Shown here: positions 1 to 7,763 of the stretch, piece by piece
Numbering within the stretch: position 1 is the first letter of the stretch
How the letters are laid out: each line of letters opens with the position of its first letter
From: Gardnerella kenyensis
GTDB lineage: Bacteria > Actinomycetota > Actinomycetes > Actinomycetales > Bifidobacteriaceae
Direction of reading: 5' to 3'
Assembly: GCA_003585735.1 (NCBI GenBank)
Contig: NQOH01000001.1
Coordinates: forward strand, 231,284 to 243,178
DNA length: 11,895 nt
Notes under the pieces: generated by a model
Told to the model about the DNA's origin: nothing
Seen by the model: the letters and a program-made list of their open reading frames with translations, nothing else
The model's database searches: none
Program-made: the position numbers and the translations under genes

Positions 1-6
1 AAATTA

Positions 7-24
7 TGCTTCTATAAGAAGGCA
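7..24 (-). terminator. Weak candidate hairpin after ldh
   Basis: Fourteen bases past the ldh stop there is a short imperfect inverted repeat (TGCTTCT, loop ATA, AGAAGGCA) with one bulged base. On the ldh strand it is followed only by TAATTT, so the U-tract is poor and the window ends there. It could be the ldh terminator, but the support is weak. Confidence 0.3.
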
Positions 25-37
25 CAATTTACAAAAA

Positions 38-1000
38 TTAGAAGCCAAACTTAGCAGCAGTTTCGCGCAAAGTTTCTGCAGAACGCTTCAATGCAGCCAA
101 CTCGCGGTCAGAAACTGGAGTGTTAAGGCGAGAGTTTACACCATTGCGGTTAAGCAAGGTTGGAACAGACATGCACACGTCGGAAATGCCGTGGAAGTCA
201 TCAAGCAAAGAAGACACTGGCAAAATGCGGTTGGTATCGCGAAGAACAGCCTCAACAATGTCAACGCCAGACATAGCAATAGCGTAGTTCGTAGCACCCT
301 TACCGTTAATAATCTTGTAAGCAGCATTTACGACTTCCTGGTGAATCTCTTCACGCTTTTGAGCATCCAATGGCTCATGGCCTGGAAGAGCATTCCAATC
401 GCACATTGGAACGCCACCGATGGTTGCAGAAGCCCACAGAGGAACTTCGGAATCACCGTGTTCGCCAGCAATGTATGCGTGAACGTTCTTAACATTCACA
501 CCAGTGTGCTGAGCGATAAGGAAGCGAAGACGTGCAGAATCAAGGTTGGTACCAGAACCAAACATTTGGTTTGCGGGAAGACCGGAAAGCTTCATAGAAA
601 CATGAGTTACAACGTCAACAGGGTTGGTAATCAACATGTAAATTGCGTTAGGAGCAACCTTGACAACGTTTGGAATAATGGACTTCATAATGTTGATAGT
701 TTCACCTGCAAGCTCCAAACGAGTTTGTCCTGGCTTCTGGCGAGCGCCAGCGGTAATAACAACCATGTCAGCGTCACGGCAAATTTCCACATCGTCAGAA
801 CCGGCGATAGAAACTGCAGGATAGAAGCTGGAACCGTGCTGCATATCCAAAACTTCAGCTTCAACACGTTCTTTAGCAATATCTTCAAGAACAATTTCAC
901 GAGCAACACCACGCTGCGCAGCAGCGAATGCGAGCGTTGAACCTACTGCACCAGCACCAATAATTGCAAGCTTCGTTGGCTTAACCTGCGAACTCACCAT
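38..1000 (-). CDS. ldh: L-lactate dehydrogenase, FBP-allosteric type
   Basis: NAD-dependent L-lactate dehydrogenase, 320 aa, cytosolic. It reduces pyruvate to L-lactate and recycles NADH, the terminal step of lactate formation in bifidobacterial fermentation. The Rossmann motif GAGAVG is at residues 15-20. The mobile substrate loop RQKPGQTR (87-94) carries Gln88, the position that is Arg in malate dehydrogenases, and Arg94. Asp154 and Arg157 lie in NLDSARLR. The catalytic His181 is in GEHGDSE. Arg159 and His174 fall at the positions known as Arg173 and His188 in FBP-activated bacterial LDHs, so allosteric activation by fructose-1,6-bisphosphate is inferred. The ATG at 1000 is supported by AGAGG nine bases upstream, and the length equals the family norm. 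It lies downstream of hflX on the same strand, but the 140-bp gap suggests its own promoter. LDH is certain over MDH from the Gln loop residue. Confidence 0.97.
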   Translation of the reverse strand: MVSSQVKPTKLAIIGAGAVGSTLAFAAAQRGVAREIVLEDIAKERVEAEVLDMQHGSSFYPAVSIAGSDDVEICRDADMVVITAGARQKPGQTRLELAGETINIMKSIIPNVVKVAPNAIYMLITNPVDVVTHVSMKLSGLPANQMFGSGTNLDSARLRFLIAQHTGVNVKNVHAYIAGEHGDSEVPLWASATIGGVPMCDWNALPGHEPLDAQKREEIHQEVVNAAYKIINGKGATNYAIAMSGVDIVEAVLRDTNRILPVSSLLDDFHGISDVCMSVPTLLNRNGVNSRLNTPVSDRELAALKRSAETLRETAAKFGF

Positions 1001-1140
1001 GAGTAAAAACCTCTTTTCGGCAACTTATTAATCCCTTATAAGCGCACAAAAATACGCCGTTTATGTAATTTAAGGGCTGCTCTTATATTAAGAGCTTGTT
1101 GGTATGAACACCTTTACTCTAATCGCACCACCGGAATTTT
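1001..1140 (-). promoter_or_regulatory. hflX-ldh gap with candidate ldh promoter
   Basis: This 140-bp gap carries the ldh ribosome binding site (AGAGG, about 1010-1014). It also has a TATAAG hexamer on the minus strand at 1035-1040 that could be a -10 box with a leader of about 28 nt. No convincing -35 box is visible at the usual spacing, so the promoter call is tentative. Read-through from hflX is also possible because no good terminator follows hflX. Confidence 0.35.
1079..1095. promoter_or_regulatory. 17-bp perfect dyad upstream of ldh
   Basis: The arms GCTCTTA (1079-1085) and TAAGAGC (1089-1095) are perfect inverted repeats around TAT. Neither strand has a following T-tract, so this is a poor intrinsic terminator for hflX. 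Its symmetry and its position 79-95 bp upstream of the ldh start fit an operator instead. A second TATAAG hexamer, a possible -10 box, overlaps it on the ldh strand. It does not match the TTGTGAANNNNTTCACAA form I recall for Rex sites. Confidence 0.4.
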
Positions 1141-2601
1141 TTATTGCAATGCGACTTGCTTTAGTTTTGCAGCTAAAGAAGGACCAACTAAAGCTGTAAT
1201 ACTAATACCGGTATCTAAGTAATCAACCTTTTCAACTATGCCATTTTCGCGAATTTTTGAAAGAAGCGAACCTTCACTATACGGAATAATCGCATCTATA
1301 TGAACGCGTGGAGATGGCAACAATTCTTCTATAGAATCGCGAAGTATTTGCACATTTTCGCCACTTGCTGCCGAAACAATAATTGCATCCGGGTAAATAG
1401 CGTTAAAATGTTCTCGCGTAGCATCGCTCATCATATCTGACTTATTCAATGCAATAATTTGTGGAATATCTTCTACGCCATCAATTTTTGAAAGAACTTC
1501 GTTTACTGCATCAATTTGCGAAATAGGATCCGGGTGCGAACCGTCAACTACGTGCAAAATAACATCAGCTTGGCTAACTTCTTCCAAAGTAGATTTAAAA
1601 GCTTCCACAAGTTGAGTTGGTAGCCTGCGCACAAAACCAACAGTGTCAACTAAAGTATAGTTTCTGCCGTCTTGAGTTTGCGCTCGACGAACTGCCGTAT
1701 CAAGAGTTGCGAATAACGCATTTTCTACTAATTCTTGCGAACCAGTTAAGCAATTAATAATAGAAGATTTACCAGCATTCGTATAGCCAACTACTGCAAC
1801 TGTTGGAATATCTTTACGTCTGCGAGATTCACGTTTTACGTCACGTGCAGGTGCCATATGTGCGATATCGTGGCGAAGTTTAGAAATACGATTGCGAATA
1901 GCTCGACGATCCATTTCTATTTTTGTTTCGCCAGGCCCTCTAGAACCAATACCAGCTTCTCCTGCAGCTCGTCCGCCAGCCTGCCTAGAAAGAGCCGCAC
2001 CCCAGCCTCTAAGTCTAGGAAGCATGTATTGCAATTGTGCAAGCTCCACTTGAGCTTTACCTTCGCGGCTCGTAGCATGCTGAGCGAAAATGTCTAGAAT
2101 CACAGCAGTTCGATCAACAACCTTAACTTTAGTTGCATCTTCTAAAGCGCGCCTTTGGCTTGGAGGTAAATCGTCGTCAACAATAATCGTGTCTGCATCA
2201 TGTTGCGCAACAACTGCTGCAATCTCACGAGCTTTTCCAGAACCAACATAAGTTGCAGCATCTGGTCTATAACGCTGTTGTAATATTCCGTCGCACACAA
2301 CAGCACCAGCTGTTTGAGCTAATGCTGCAAGCTCTCGCAAAGATTCTTCCGCTTGTGCAAGAGTTCCTTTTGCACTCGACCATACGCCTACTAAAACAAC
2401 TCGTTCAAGGCGAAGCTTTCTGTATTCAACTTCAGTAACATCTTGTAATTCGCCAAGACCTGCAACACGCTTTAAAGCGTTTCTTGATTCGCGCTCCTGC
2501 CAAGCCTCATCGTGCTGTTCTCTTGATGACGTGTTGTCAAGAAGCACGTCGGAATGACTCAAAAGCACATCATGAGTAGCAGTCCCCTCGCTATCTACCA
2601 T
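1141..2601 (-). CDS. hflX: GTPase HflX (ribosome-splitting factor)
   Basis: Translational GTPase of the Obg-HflX superfamily, 486 aa. Family members bind the 50S subunit and split stalled or hibernating 70S ribosomes. The N-terminal HflX domain (about residues 60-260) shows YVGSGKAREI (118-127), the DDDLPPSQRR segment (142-151) and the glycine-rich GIGSRGPGETKIEMDRR stretch (217-233). The G domain follows: G1 GYTNAGKSS (272-280), switch ATLDT (298-302), G3 DTVGF (319-323), G4 NKSD (386-389) and G5 SAASGE (410-415), then a short C-terminal domain (430-486). It is longer than the E. coli form (about 426 aa) because of an N-terminal extension, as is usual in Actinobacteria. The ATG at 2601 has a strong AGGAGGG site 4 nt upstream. 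It is transcribed away from the methyltransferase gene. Confidence 0.96.
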   Translation of the reverse strand: MVDSEGTATHDVLLSHSDVLLDNTSSREQHDEAWQERESRNALKRVAGLGELQDVTEVEYRKLRLERVVLVGVWSSAKGTLAQAEESLRELAALAQTAGAVVCDGILQQRYRPDAATYVGSGKAREIAAVVAQHDADTIIVDDDLPPSQRRALEDATKVKVVDRTAVILDIFAQHATSREGKAQVELAQLQYMLPRLRGWGAALSRQAGGRAAGEAGIGSRGPGETKIEMDRRAIRNRISKLRHDIAHMAPARDVKRESRRRKDIPTVAVVGYTNAGKSSIINCLTGSQELVENALFATLDTAVRRAQTQDGRNYTLVDTVGFVRRLPTQLVEAFKSTLEEVSQADVILHVVDGSHPDPISQIDAVNEVLSKIDGVEDIPQIIALNKSDMMSDATREHFNAIYPDAIIVSAASGENVQILRDSIEELLPSPRVHIDAIIPYSEGSLLSKIRENGIVEKVDYLDTGISITALVGPSLAAKLKQVALQ

Positions 2602-2650
2602 TATGCCCTCCTGTATTCCATTGTGAATGACGTTTTACAACGTTTGTTTT

Positions 2651-2678
2651 ATTATGGTGAATTGAGCCGACAATACAA
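2651..2678 (-). promoter_or_regulatory. Candidate hflX promoter
   Basis: On the minus strand there is a -35 like TTGTAT (2673-2678), 16 bp of spacing and a -10 CATAAT (2651-2656). Transcription would start near 2644, giving a leader of about 42 nt before the strong hflX Shine-Dalgarno. A small inverted repeat, ACGTT-TTAC-AACGT (2630-2643), sits at the predicted start point and could be an operator. The divergent methyltransferase gene begins 107 bp from hflX, and no clear promoter or Shine-Dalgarno was found for it. Confidence 0.45.
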
Positions 2679-2708
2679 AACGATGCGAAAGCAAATAAAT
2701 AGCGAATT

Positions 2709-3476
2709 ATGAGTAAGCAGCAATCGAAAAAAGCAAAGCAGTTACAAGAATCAAACCAATCGAAAAAAGCACAGCCACAAAATAAGCAAAAGCAACAAAA
2801 TAAACAAAAGCAACAAAAAATAAGTGGCGAACAATACTTTTCAGCTGAACCTTCATCTATTGATGAGCGTCGCACTTTACACGTAACTTTAAGAGACAAT
2901 GACGTAACTGTGCAGGTTTCTAACGGCGTATTTAGCGCTTCTAGGCTTGATTTAGGAACCTCTGTGCTGCTGAAACATGCTCCGGAATTGCCGAAATCAG
3001 GTAAATTCCTCGATATTGGTTGCGGATGGGGCCCGATTAGCCTCGCTTTTGGATTGGAATCTCCAGAAGCGGAAGTTTTTGCAATTGATGTTAACGAGCG
3101 CGCGCTAGAACTTACTGAATTAAACGCAAAAAACGCTGGATTAAAGCATATTCACACTTCTTTAGTAGATGATGCTTTAAAAGAAGAAAATAATACTAAA
3201 GAAAATACTAAAGAAGATAATACTTTAGAATTTAATAATTTTGATATTATATGGTCCAATCCGCCAATTCGCGTTGGAAAAGAAATATTGCACAATATTT
3301 TGCTTACTTGGATTCCTCGCTTAAAAGTAGGAGGAAAAGCTTACCTTGTTGTGCAAAAAAATCTTGGATCAGATTCGCTTATTACTTGGCTTGCAGAAAA
3401 TCTTGGCGAAAGCTACAGCGTTGAAAAATATGCAAGTTCCAAAGGGTACCGAGTTATTGAAGTGAAAAGAAATTAA
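2709..3476 (+). CDS. RsmC/YbxB-like class I SAM methyltransferase
   Basis: Single-domain SAM-dependent methyltransferase, 255 aa, of the family that includes RsmC (16S rRNA m2G1207) and B. subtilis YbxB. Motif I is LDIGCGWGP (101-109), the acidic ribose-binding strand is FAIDVNERAL (124-133) and the catalytic motif IV is WSNPPIRVGK (182-191), the form typical of guanine-N2 methyltransferases of rRNA. The core matches the roughly 200-aa YbxB type rather than the two-domain enterobacterial RsmC. Two additions lengthen it: a Lys/Gln-rich N-terminus (residues 1-38) encoded partly by tandem repeats, and an Asn/Thr/Lys/Glu-rich insert (158-177) before motif IV made of NTKE repeats. No good Shine-Dalgarno precedes the ATG, but it is the only ATG in frame before the conserved domain. 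It is probably co-transcribed with hrpA. The exact rRNA base is inferred. Confidence 0.85.
   Translation: MSKQQSKKAKQLQESNQSKKAQPQNKQKQQNKQKQQKISGEQYFSAEPSSIDERRTLHVTLRDNDVTVQVSNGVFSASRLDLGTSVLLKHAPELPKSGKFLDIGCGWGPISLAFGLESPEAEVFAIDVNERALELTELNAKNAGLKHIHTSLVDDALKEENNTKENTKEDNTLEFNNFDIIWSNPPIRVGKEILHNILLTWIPRLKVGGKAYLVVQKNLGSDSLITWLAENLGESYSVEKYASSKGYRVIEVKRN
2721..2813 (+). repeat. In-frame repeats in methyltransferase N-terminus
   Basis: A 15-bp unit (CAATCGAAAAAAGCA) occurs at 2721-2735 and again at 2757-2771, 36 bp apart. It is followed by an 18-bp tandem duplication (2778-2795 and 2796-2813, one mismatch) encoding QNKQKQ twice. Both periods are multiples of three, so any length change would keep the reading frame. 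Confidence 0.85.
3192..3230 (+). repeat. 12-bp in-frame tandem repeat (NTKE)
   Basis: AATACTAAAGAA occurs twice in tandem (3192-3203, 3204-3215). After one GAT codon comes a third copy with one mismatch (3219-3230). The product reads NTKE-NTKE-D-NTLE (residues 162-174), a loop inserted before catalytic motif IV of the methyltransferase. Confidence 0.85.
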
Positions 3477-3501
3477 AATTTAAGAAAAGAACTCGCATAT
3501 T

Positions 3502-6500
3502 ATGAAATTTGACTACCCTACTGATCTTCCTATTTGCGCAGCACACGACGAAATTATTGAAGCAATAAAATCTTCGCAAGTTGTGATTGTTTCCGGTCAA
3601 ACTGGTTCCGGTAAAACTACGCAAATCCCAAAAATGGCGCTTGAACTTGGAAGAGGCGGCAGAGGAAAACAAATAATACACACTCAACCTAGACGCTTAG
3701 CTGCGCGCACTGTAGCAGAGCGTATCGCTAGCGAAATGGAAGTAAAACTCGGTGAAGAAATCGGTTATCAGGTGCGATTTACCGATGAAAGTTCATCTAA
3801 AACAAAGCTTCTAATCGCTACAGACGGAATTTTACTTGCGCAAATTCAGCGAGATTCTCTACTTACTCGCTATGACACGATTATTATTGACGAAGCGCAC
3901 GAGCGTAGCCTTAATATTGATTTTCTACTTGGATATTTAACAACTTTGCTACCTAAACGCAAAGATTTGAAGCTTATTATTACGTCCGCAACTATTGATT
4001 CTGCAAAATTCCGCGATCATTTTGAAGAAGCGTTACGAATTAAGGTTCCAGTTATTGAAGTTTCTGGACGCACATACCCTGTTAAAGTACTTTATGAGCC
4101 GCTTGGATCCGCGCCTTCACTTATGCGTCACGTTCCTGGTTTTGCGGACATTACTATGGATGAGGATTCTGTTGCAGAAAGCCAGTTAAGCGAAAGTGAT
4201 CGTTCTGACATTTCTGACGAAGATATGTCGTCTGCAGTAACTCGCGCGTGCGCACAGCTTGTAATTCATTCCAGCCACGAACAGGGCGCGCGCGACATTA
4301 TGGTTTTTGCTTCCGGCGAGCGCGATATTCGTGAATTTGAAGCAGGGTTGCGCTCTTATTTTGGCGTGCGTGCGAGCGATATGAATCGTACGGATGCGAT
4401 TGAAATAGTGCCGCTTTTTGCGCGTCTTTCTGCTAAAGATCAGCATCGCGTTTTTGAACCTCACGCGCATCAGCGAATTGTTATTGCTACTAACGTTGCA
4501 GAAACTTCGCTTACTGTTCCGGGTATTCGATACGTTGTTGATCCTGGTTTTGCTAGGATTTCCAGGTATTCTAAATCCGCAAAAGTGCAGCGACTTCCTA
4601 TAGAGCCGATTTCTCAAGCAAGCGCCGACCAGCGTTCAGGCCGTTGCGGACGTATTGCAGACGGTATTGCGATTCGATTATATTCTCGCGAAGATTATGA
4701 GACTCGCCCTCGTTTTACAGATCCTGAGATTTTGCGCACTTCGCTCGGCGCAGTAGTTTTGCACATGCTTTCAGTTGGTGTTGCTAAAACAGGCGAAGAT
4801 ATTACTAATTTTGGTTTTATTGATCCTCCGGATATTAAGGCAGTAAGTGATGGTTTTAATGAGCTTACCGAGCTTGGAGCAATAAGCAGAAAATTTGGTG
4901 CAATTACTTTAACGCATATTGGTCGCGAGCTTGCTAAATTGCCGATTGATATTCGACTAGGCCGCATGATTGTTGAAGCTGCAAGAAGAACTACTCCAAA
5001 TACGCTTGCTGCAGTTTTGGTAATTGTTGCGTTTTTGAGTTTGCAAGATCCGCGCGAGCGTATGGAAGAACAACGCGAAGAAGCAGATAGGCTTCATAAC
5101 CGTTATGCAGACGAAACAAGCGATTTTTTGACTGCTCTTAACATATGGGATCGCTTATTCCAGGCTGACGGAGATATGAGCAATAATGCTCTTAGAAAAA
5201 TATGCAAGGCTGAATTTTTCCACTTTTTGCGCATAAAACAATGGAAAGATTTAGTAAACCAGCTACAAGACTTGTGCAAAGAGTTACATTACAAAGTTGG
5301 CGAAGCAATTCCTGCAAAAAGACCATCTTTTGAAATTCGTCAGCTTCCTAATAATCAGCAGGCTGCTCACAGTCTTTGCTGCTCTTGGGATTCACAAGGC
5401 ATACATACGTCAATGCTTGCAGGATTGCTTTCAATGTTGGGAATGCAAGTAGTGCGCGAGCCAAAAGCTTCTGATTTTGCCGGTTTAAGCGGAACAGCAA
5501 AAATTAGAGCTATGAAACGCGCGCAAAAAATGGCTAAGAATGATTATCAAGGCGCTCGTGGCACAAGATTCGCAATATTCCCAGCTTCTTCTGTTTCAAA
5601 AACTACACCTTCATGGGTGATGTGCACGGAATTGGTTGAAACTTCAAGACTTTGGGCAAGATATTGCGCACAAATAGACCCGGCTTGGGCTGAACCACTT
5701 GCTAAAAATCTTACAAGAATCACATATTCTGACGCACACTGGAGCGCTTCTAAAGGCGCCGCTATAGCAAAATCTAAAGTATTGCTATACGGATTACCTA
5801 TTGTTCAAGATCGCACAGTTCAGTGGGCAAGAATTAATCCTTATGAAGCACGAATGATAATGATTCGACAAGGATTAGTTGAAGGCGACGTTCAGCAACG
5901 ATTCCCACACGATGAGTTTATTACGTCTAATCGTGCTGTTCTTGACGATGCTGACAATCAAGCGAATCGTACGCGTCAAATAAGCGAAACTGTAAACGAC
6001 GAGGACTTATTTACTTTTTACGATACAAATCTTCCGCAAGAAGCTACTACTATTACAACACTTGCGAAATGGTGGAAAGATAGTCGCGAGGAAAATCCTC
6101 ACAAACTTGACTTTAATCCTGAAGAAGTTGAGCGTTTGCAAACAGCTCAAAGCACTGATTTAGCTGATTATCCTGACCATTGGAATACTGTTGGAACTGA
6201 CGGGCAAGCTATTAAACTTCGCTTAAGCTACGTGTATGATCCGCATAATCCTTTGGATGGTGTGACTGTTCATGTGCCATTGCATACGCTTTCTCGCTTA
6301 ACGCCTGAAGAGTTTACTTGGAATGTTCCAGGTTTGCTTGATGAGCTTATTATTGGCATGATTAAGTCGTTGCCGAAAGCACTTCGCGTGCAATTTGTGC
6401 CGGCACCAGATACTGCGAATAAAATTCGCGAGTGGATTGACGAAAATTACAGCGCTCTTCCTGGTATTGATGAAACTGGAAATGATTTAAGTGATTCAAG

Positions 6501-7617
6501 TGATTCAAGTGATTTACGTAATTCAAATAATTTTGCGTGGCCAGATTTTCGTGAAGTTTTCACTAAAGCGGCTATTTGTGTAGTTGGTGCGCAAATTCAT
6601 CCAGAAGTTTTTGACGATGAACAAATCAGCAGACTTGCACCGTACTTGCGCGTAACATTCAGCGTTGAAGAGCGAAAATCTACAGGAAATCGCAATAAAA
6701 ATAATGCTCGTAACAATTCAAATCGCGTAAAACCTACAGTTCTTGGCACCGATAAGTCATTAATTGCGTTACAGCAACGTTTTGCTAAAGAAGCTCAAGA
6801 ATCAGCTCGCGCAGTAGTAAACCGTAAAGCCAATAAAGCAGCACAAGCTGGAAATGTGATTGAACGAGCAGATTTATTACACAAGTCTGGAGCTACGAAT
6901 CTTTCGCGCTCGCAAATGGTGTGGGATGGTGCGTTAAACATGCTTAAACTAGATGATAAACGCATTACTTCTCGCTGGCTTGGATCCGAAGCGTTACTTC
7001 TTGCAGCTGCACCTTATTCTTCGTCTAAAACTCTTGCTGAAGATTTACAAATGGCAGCAGTAAAGCGCTTACTTCCTAATACGGCAAGTATTAGCAACGA
7101 CTCTTTGCTTCAAGAAGCTGTTGCTAACGTATCCGAAGTGTACGAAGATACAGTGTATGCGATTGCTCACGATGTTATTAATATTTTGAAACGTCAAGCA
7201 GAAGTAAGTAAAGCTGTTTCCGGAAAGGCTGATTTGCCGTTGCTATCAGTGTTGCAATCTATTCGCGAGCATGTTGTAAGCCTTGTGTACGAAGGGTTTA
7301 TTGCTAAAACGCCATCTGAGTCTTTGCCTCGTATTGAAAAATATTTGCATGCAGACGTAATTAGACTTACTAAAGCTAAAGCAGATAAAAATCGCGATGT
7401 TCGCTGGGCTTGGGAAGCTGAAGAAGCACGCAAGATTGTAGAAAAAGCACAAGATAAAGCAAGTAAACTTCCATCTGGTCCGTCTCATGATGAAGCACAA
7501 GATAAAGCAGAAAAATTACGTTGGATGTGCGAAGAGTTTTATGTGTCGCTTTGGGCGCAAGAGCTTGGCACAGCCTACCCGATTAGCATACAAAGAATGC
7601 GAAAACTAGACGCATAA
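3502..7617 (+). CDS. hrpA: ATP-dependent RNA helicase HrpA (DEAH box)
   Basis: DEAH-box RNA helicase, 1371 aa, close to the family's usual length of about 1300. RecA domain 1 has motif I GQTGSGKTT (32-40), DEAH (130-133) and SAT (162-164). RecA domain 2 has TNVAETSLTVPG (330-341) and QRSGRCGR (377-384). HA2/OB-type regions follow, then a large DUF3418-type C-terminal domain with YDPHNPLDGVTVHVPL (about 913-928) and VQFVPAPD (about 963-970). The ending, with AQELGTAYPIS, is the expected HrpA C-terminus, so the gene is intact. In E. coli HrpA has been linked to mRNA processing and to resolving collided ribosomes. It starts 25 bp after the methyltransferase stop, with only a weak AAGAAAAG purine run upstream. 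Family-atypical low-complexity stretches are an acidic Ser/Asp linker (about 223-245) between the RecA domains and a Ser-Asp repeat near residue 1000. Confidence 0.97.
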   Translation: MKFDYPTDLPICAAHDEIIEAIKSSQVVIVSGQTGSGKTTQIPKMALELGRGGRGKQIIHTQPRRLAARTVAERIASEMEVKLGEEIGYQVRFTDESSSKTKLLIATDGILLAQIQRDSLLTRYDTIIIDEAHERSLNIDFLLGYLTTLLPKRKDLKLIITSATIDSAKFRDHFEEALRIKVPVIEVSGRTYPVKVLYEPLGSAPSLMRHVPGFADITMDEDSVAESQLSESDRSDISDEDMSSAVTRACAQLVIHSSHEQGARDIMVFASGERDIREFEAGLRSYFGVRASDMNRTDAIEIVPLFARLSAKDQHRVFEPHAHQRIVIATNVAETSLTVPGIRYVVDPGFARISRYSKSAKVQRLPIEPISQASADQRSGRCGRIADGIAIRLYSREDYETRPRFTDPEILRTSLGAVVLHMLSVGVAKTGEDITNFGFIDPPDIKAVSDGFNELTELGAISRKFGAITLTHIGRELAKLPIDIRLGRMIVEAARRTTPNTLAAVLVIVAFLSLQDPRERMEEQREEADRLHNRYADETSDFLTALNIWDRLFQADGDMSNNALRKICKAEFFHFLRIKQWKDLVNQLQDLCKELHYKVGEAIPAKRPSFEIRQLPNNQQAAHSLCCSWDSQGIHTSMLAGLLSMLGMQVVREPKASDFAGLSGTAKIRAMKRAQKMAKNDYQGARGTRFAIFPASSVSKTTPSWVMCTELVETSRLWARYCAQIDPAWAEPLAKNLTRITYSDAHWSASKGAAIAKSKVLLYGLPIVQDRTVQWARINPYEARMIMIRQGLVEGDVQQRFPHDEFITSNRAVLDDADNQANRTRQISETVNDEDLFTFYDTNLPQEATTITTLAKWWKDSREENPHKLDFNPEEVERLQTAQSTDLADYPDHWNTVGTDGQAIKLRLSYVYDPHNPLDGVTVHVPLHTLSRLTPEEFTWNVPGLLDELIIGMIKSLPKALRVQFVPAPDTANKIREWIDENYSALPGIDETGNDLSDSSDSSDLRNSNNFAWPDFREVFTKAAICVVGAQIHPEVFDDEQISRLAPYLRVTFSVEERKSTGNRNKNNARNNSNRVKPTVLGTDKSLIALQQRFAKEAQESARAVVNRKANKAAQAGNVIERADLLHKSGATNLSRSQMVWDGALNMLKLDDKRITSRWLGSEALLLAAAPYSSSKTLAEDLQMAAVKRLLPNTASISNDSLLQEAVANVSEVYEDTVYAIAHDVINILKRQAEVSKAVSGKADLPLLSVLQSIREHVVSLVYEGFIAKTPSESLPRIEKYLHADVIRLTKAKADKNRDVRWAWEAEEARKIVEKAQDKASKLPSGPSHDEAQDKAEKLRWMCEEFYVSLWAQELGTAYPISIQRMRKLDA
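6491..6517 (+). repeat. 9-bp tandem repeat inside hrpA
   Basis: GTGATTCAA occurs at 6491-6499 and 6500-6508, with a degenerate third copy (GTGATTTAC) at 6509-6517. It encodes the SDSSDSSDL tract around residues 997-1005, a flexible acidic linker in the C-terminal region. The period keeps the frame. Confidence 0.8.
7447..7509 (+). repeat. 15-bp direct repeat near hrpA 3' end
   Basis: GCACAAGATAAAGCA is found exactly at 7447-7461 and 7495-7509, 48 bp apart and in frame. Both copies encode AQDKA in the charged helical stretch just before the conserved C-terminus of HrpA. It may be a duplication or convergent Ala/Lys-rich sequence. Confidence 0.7.
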
Positions 7618-7618
7618 A

Positions 7619-7669
7619 ATAAGTATCTAAAAAAAATAAGTATCTAAAAAAAAATAAGTATCTAAAAAA
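7619..7669. repeat. 17/18-bp A-rich tandem repeat after hrpA
   Basis: There are three copies of ATAAGTATCTA followed by an A-run of 6 to 9 bases. The TAAGTATCT core begins at 7620, 7637 and 7655, so the periods are 17 and 18 bp and differ by the length of the A-run. The array starts immediately after the hrpA stop codon and ends where the terminator stem begins. On the minus strand each copy presents a run of T. Confidence 0.85.
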
Positions 7670-7713
7670 TAGACGGTCGCACGTATTTTGTACGACCGTC
7701 TACTATTATTTTT
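7670..7713. terminator. Bidirectional intrinsic terminator
   Basis: A perfect 10-bp stem pairs TAGACGGTCG (7670-7679) with CGACCGTCTA (7693-7702) across a 13-nt loop. On the minus strand it is followed directly by six T (complement of 7664-7669), ideal for ending the permease transcript. On the plus strand it is followed by CTATTATTTTTG, adequate for hrpA. Its position between convergent genes fits a shared terminator. Confidence 0.88.
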
Positions 7714-7763
7714 GTTTGCTTTAATTATTTTGTTTACTTTGCTTACTTATTAGCCTATTTAGA

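Noticed and set aside
191..940. Long plus-strand open frame of 249 codons opposite ldh
   Set aside because: It is antisense to the fully conserved LDH frame; such open antisense frames are common opposite genes with strong codon bias. The translation is Asn/Ser-rich and resembles nothing known.
1079..1095. Dyad upstream of ldh considered as a Rex operator
   Set aside because: It does not match the TTGTGAANNNNTTCACAA form of Rex sites, so no named regulator is assigned.
2591..2899. Minus-strand Cys/Phe-rich frame of 102 codons over the hflX-methyltransferase gap
   Set aside because: Its Phe/Cys repeats are only the reverse reading of the Lys/Gln-rich repeats in the methyltransferase N-terminus. 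It also overlaps the hflX start.
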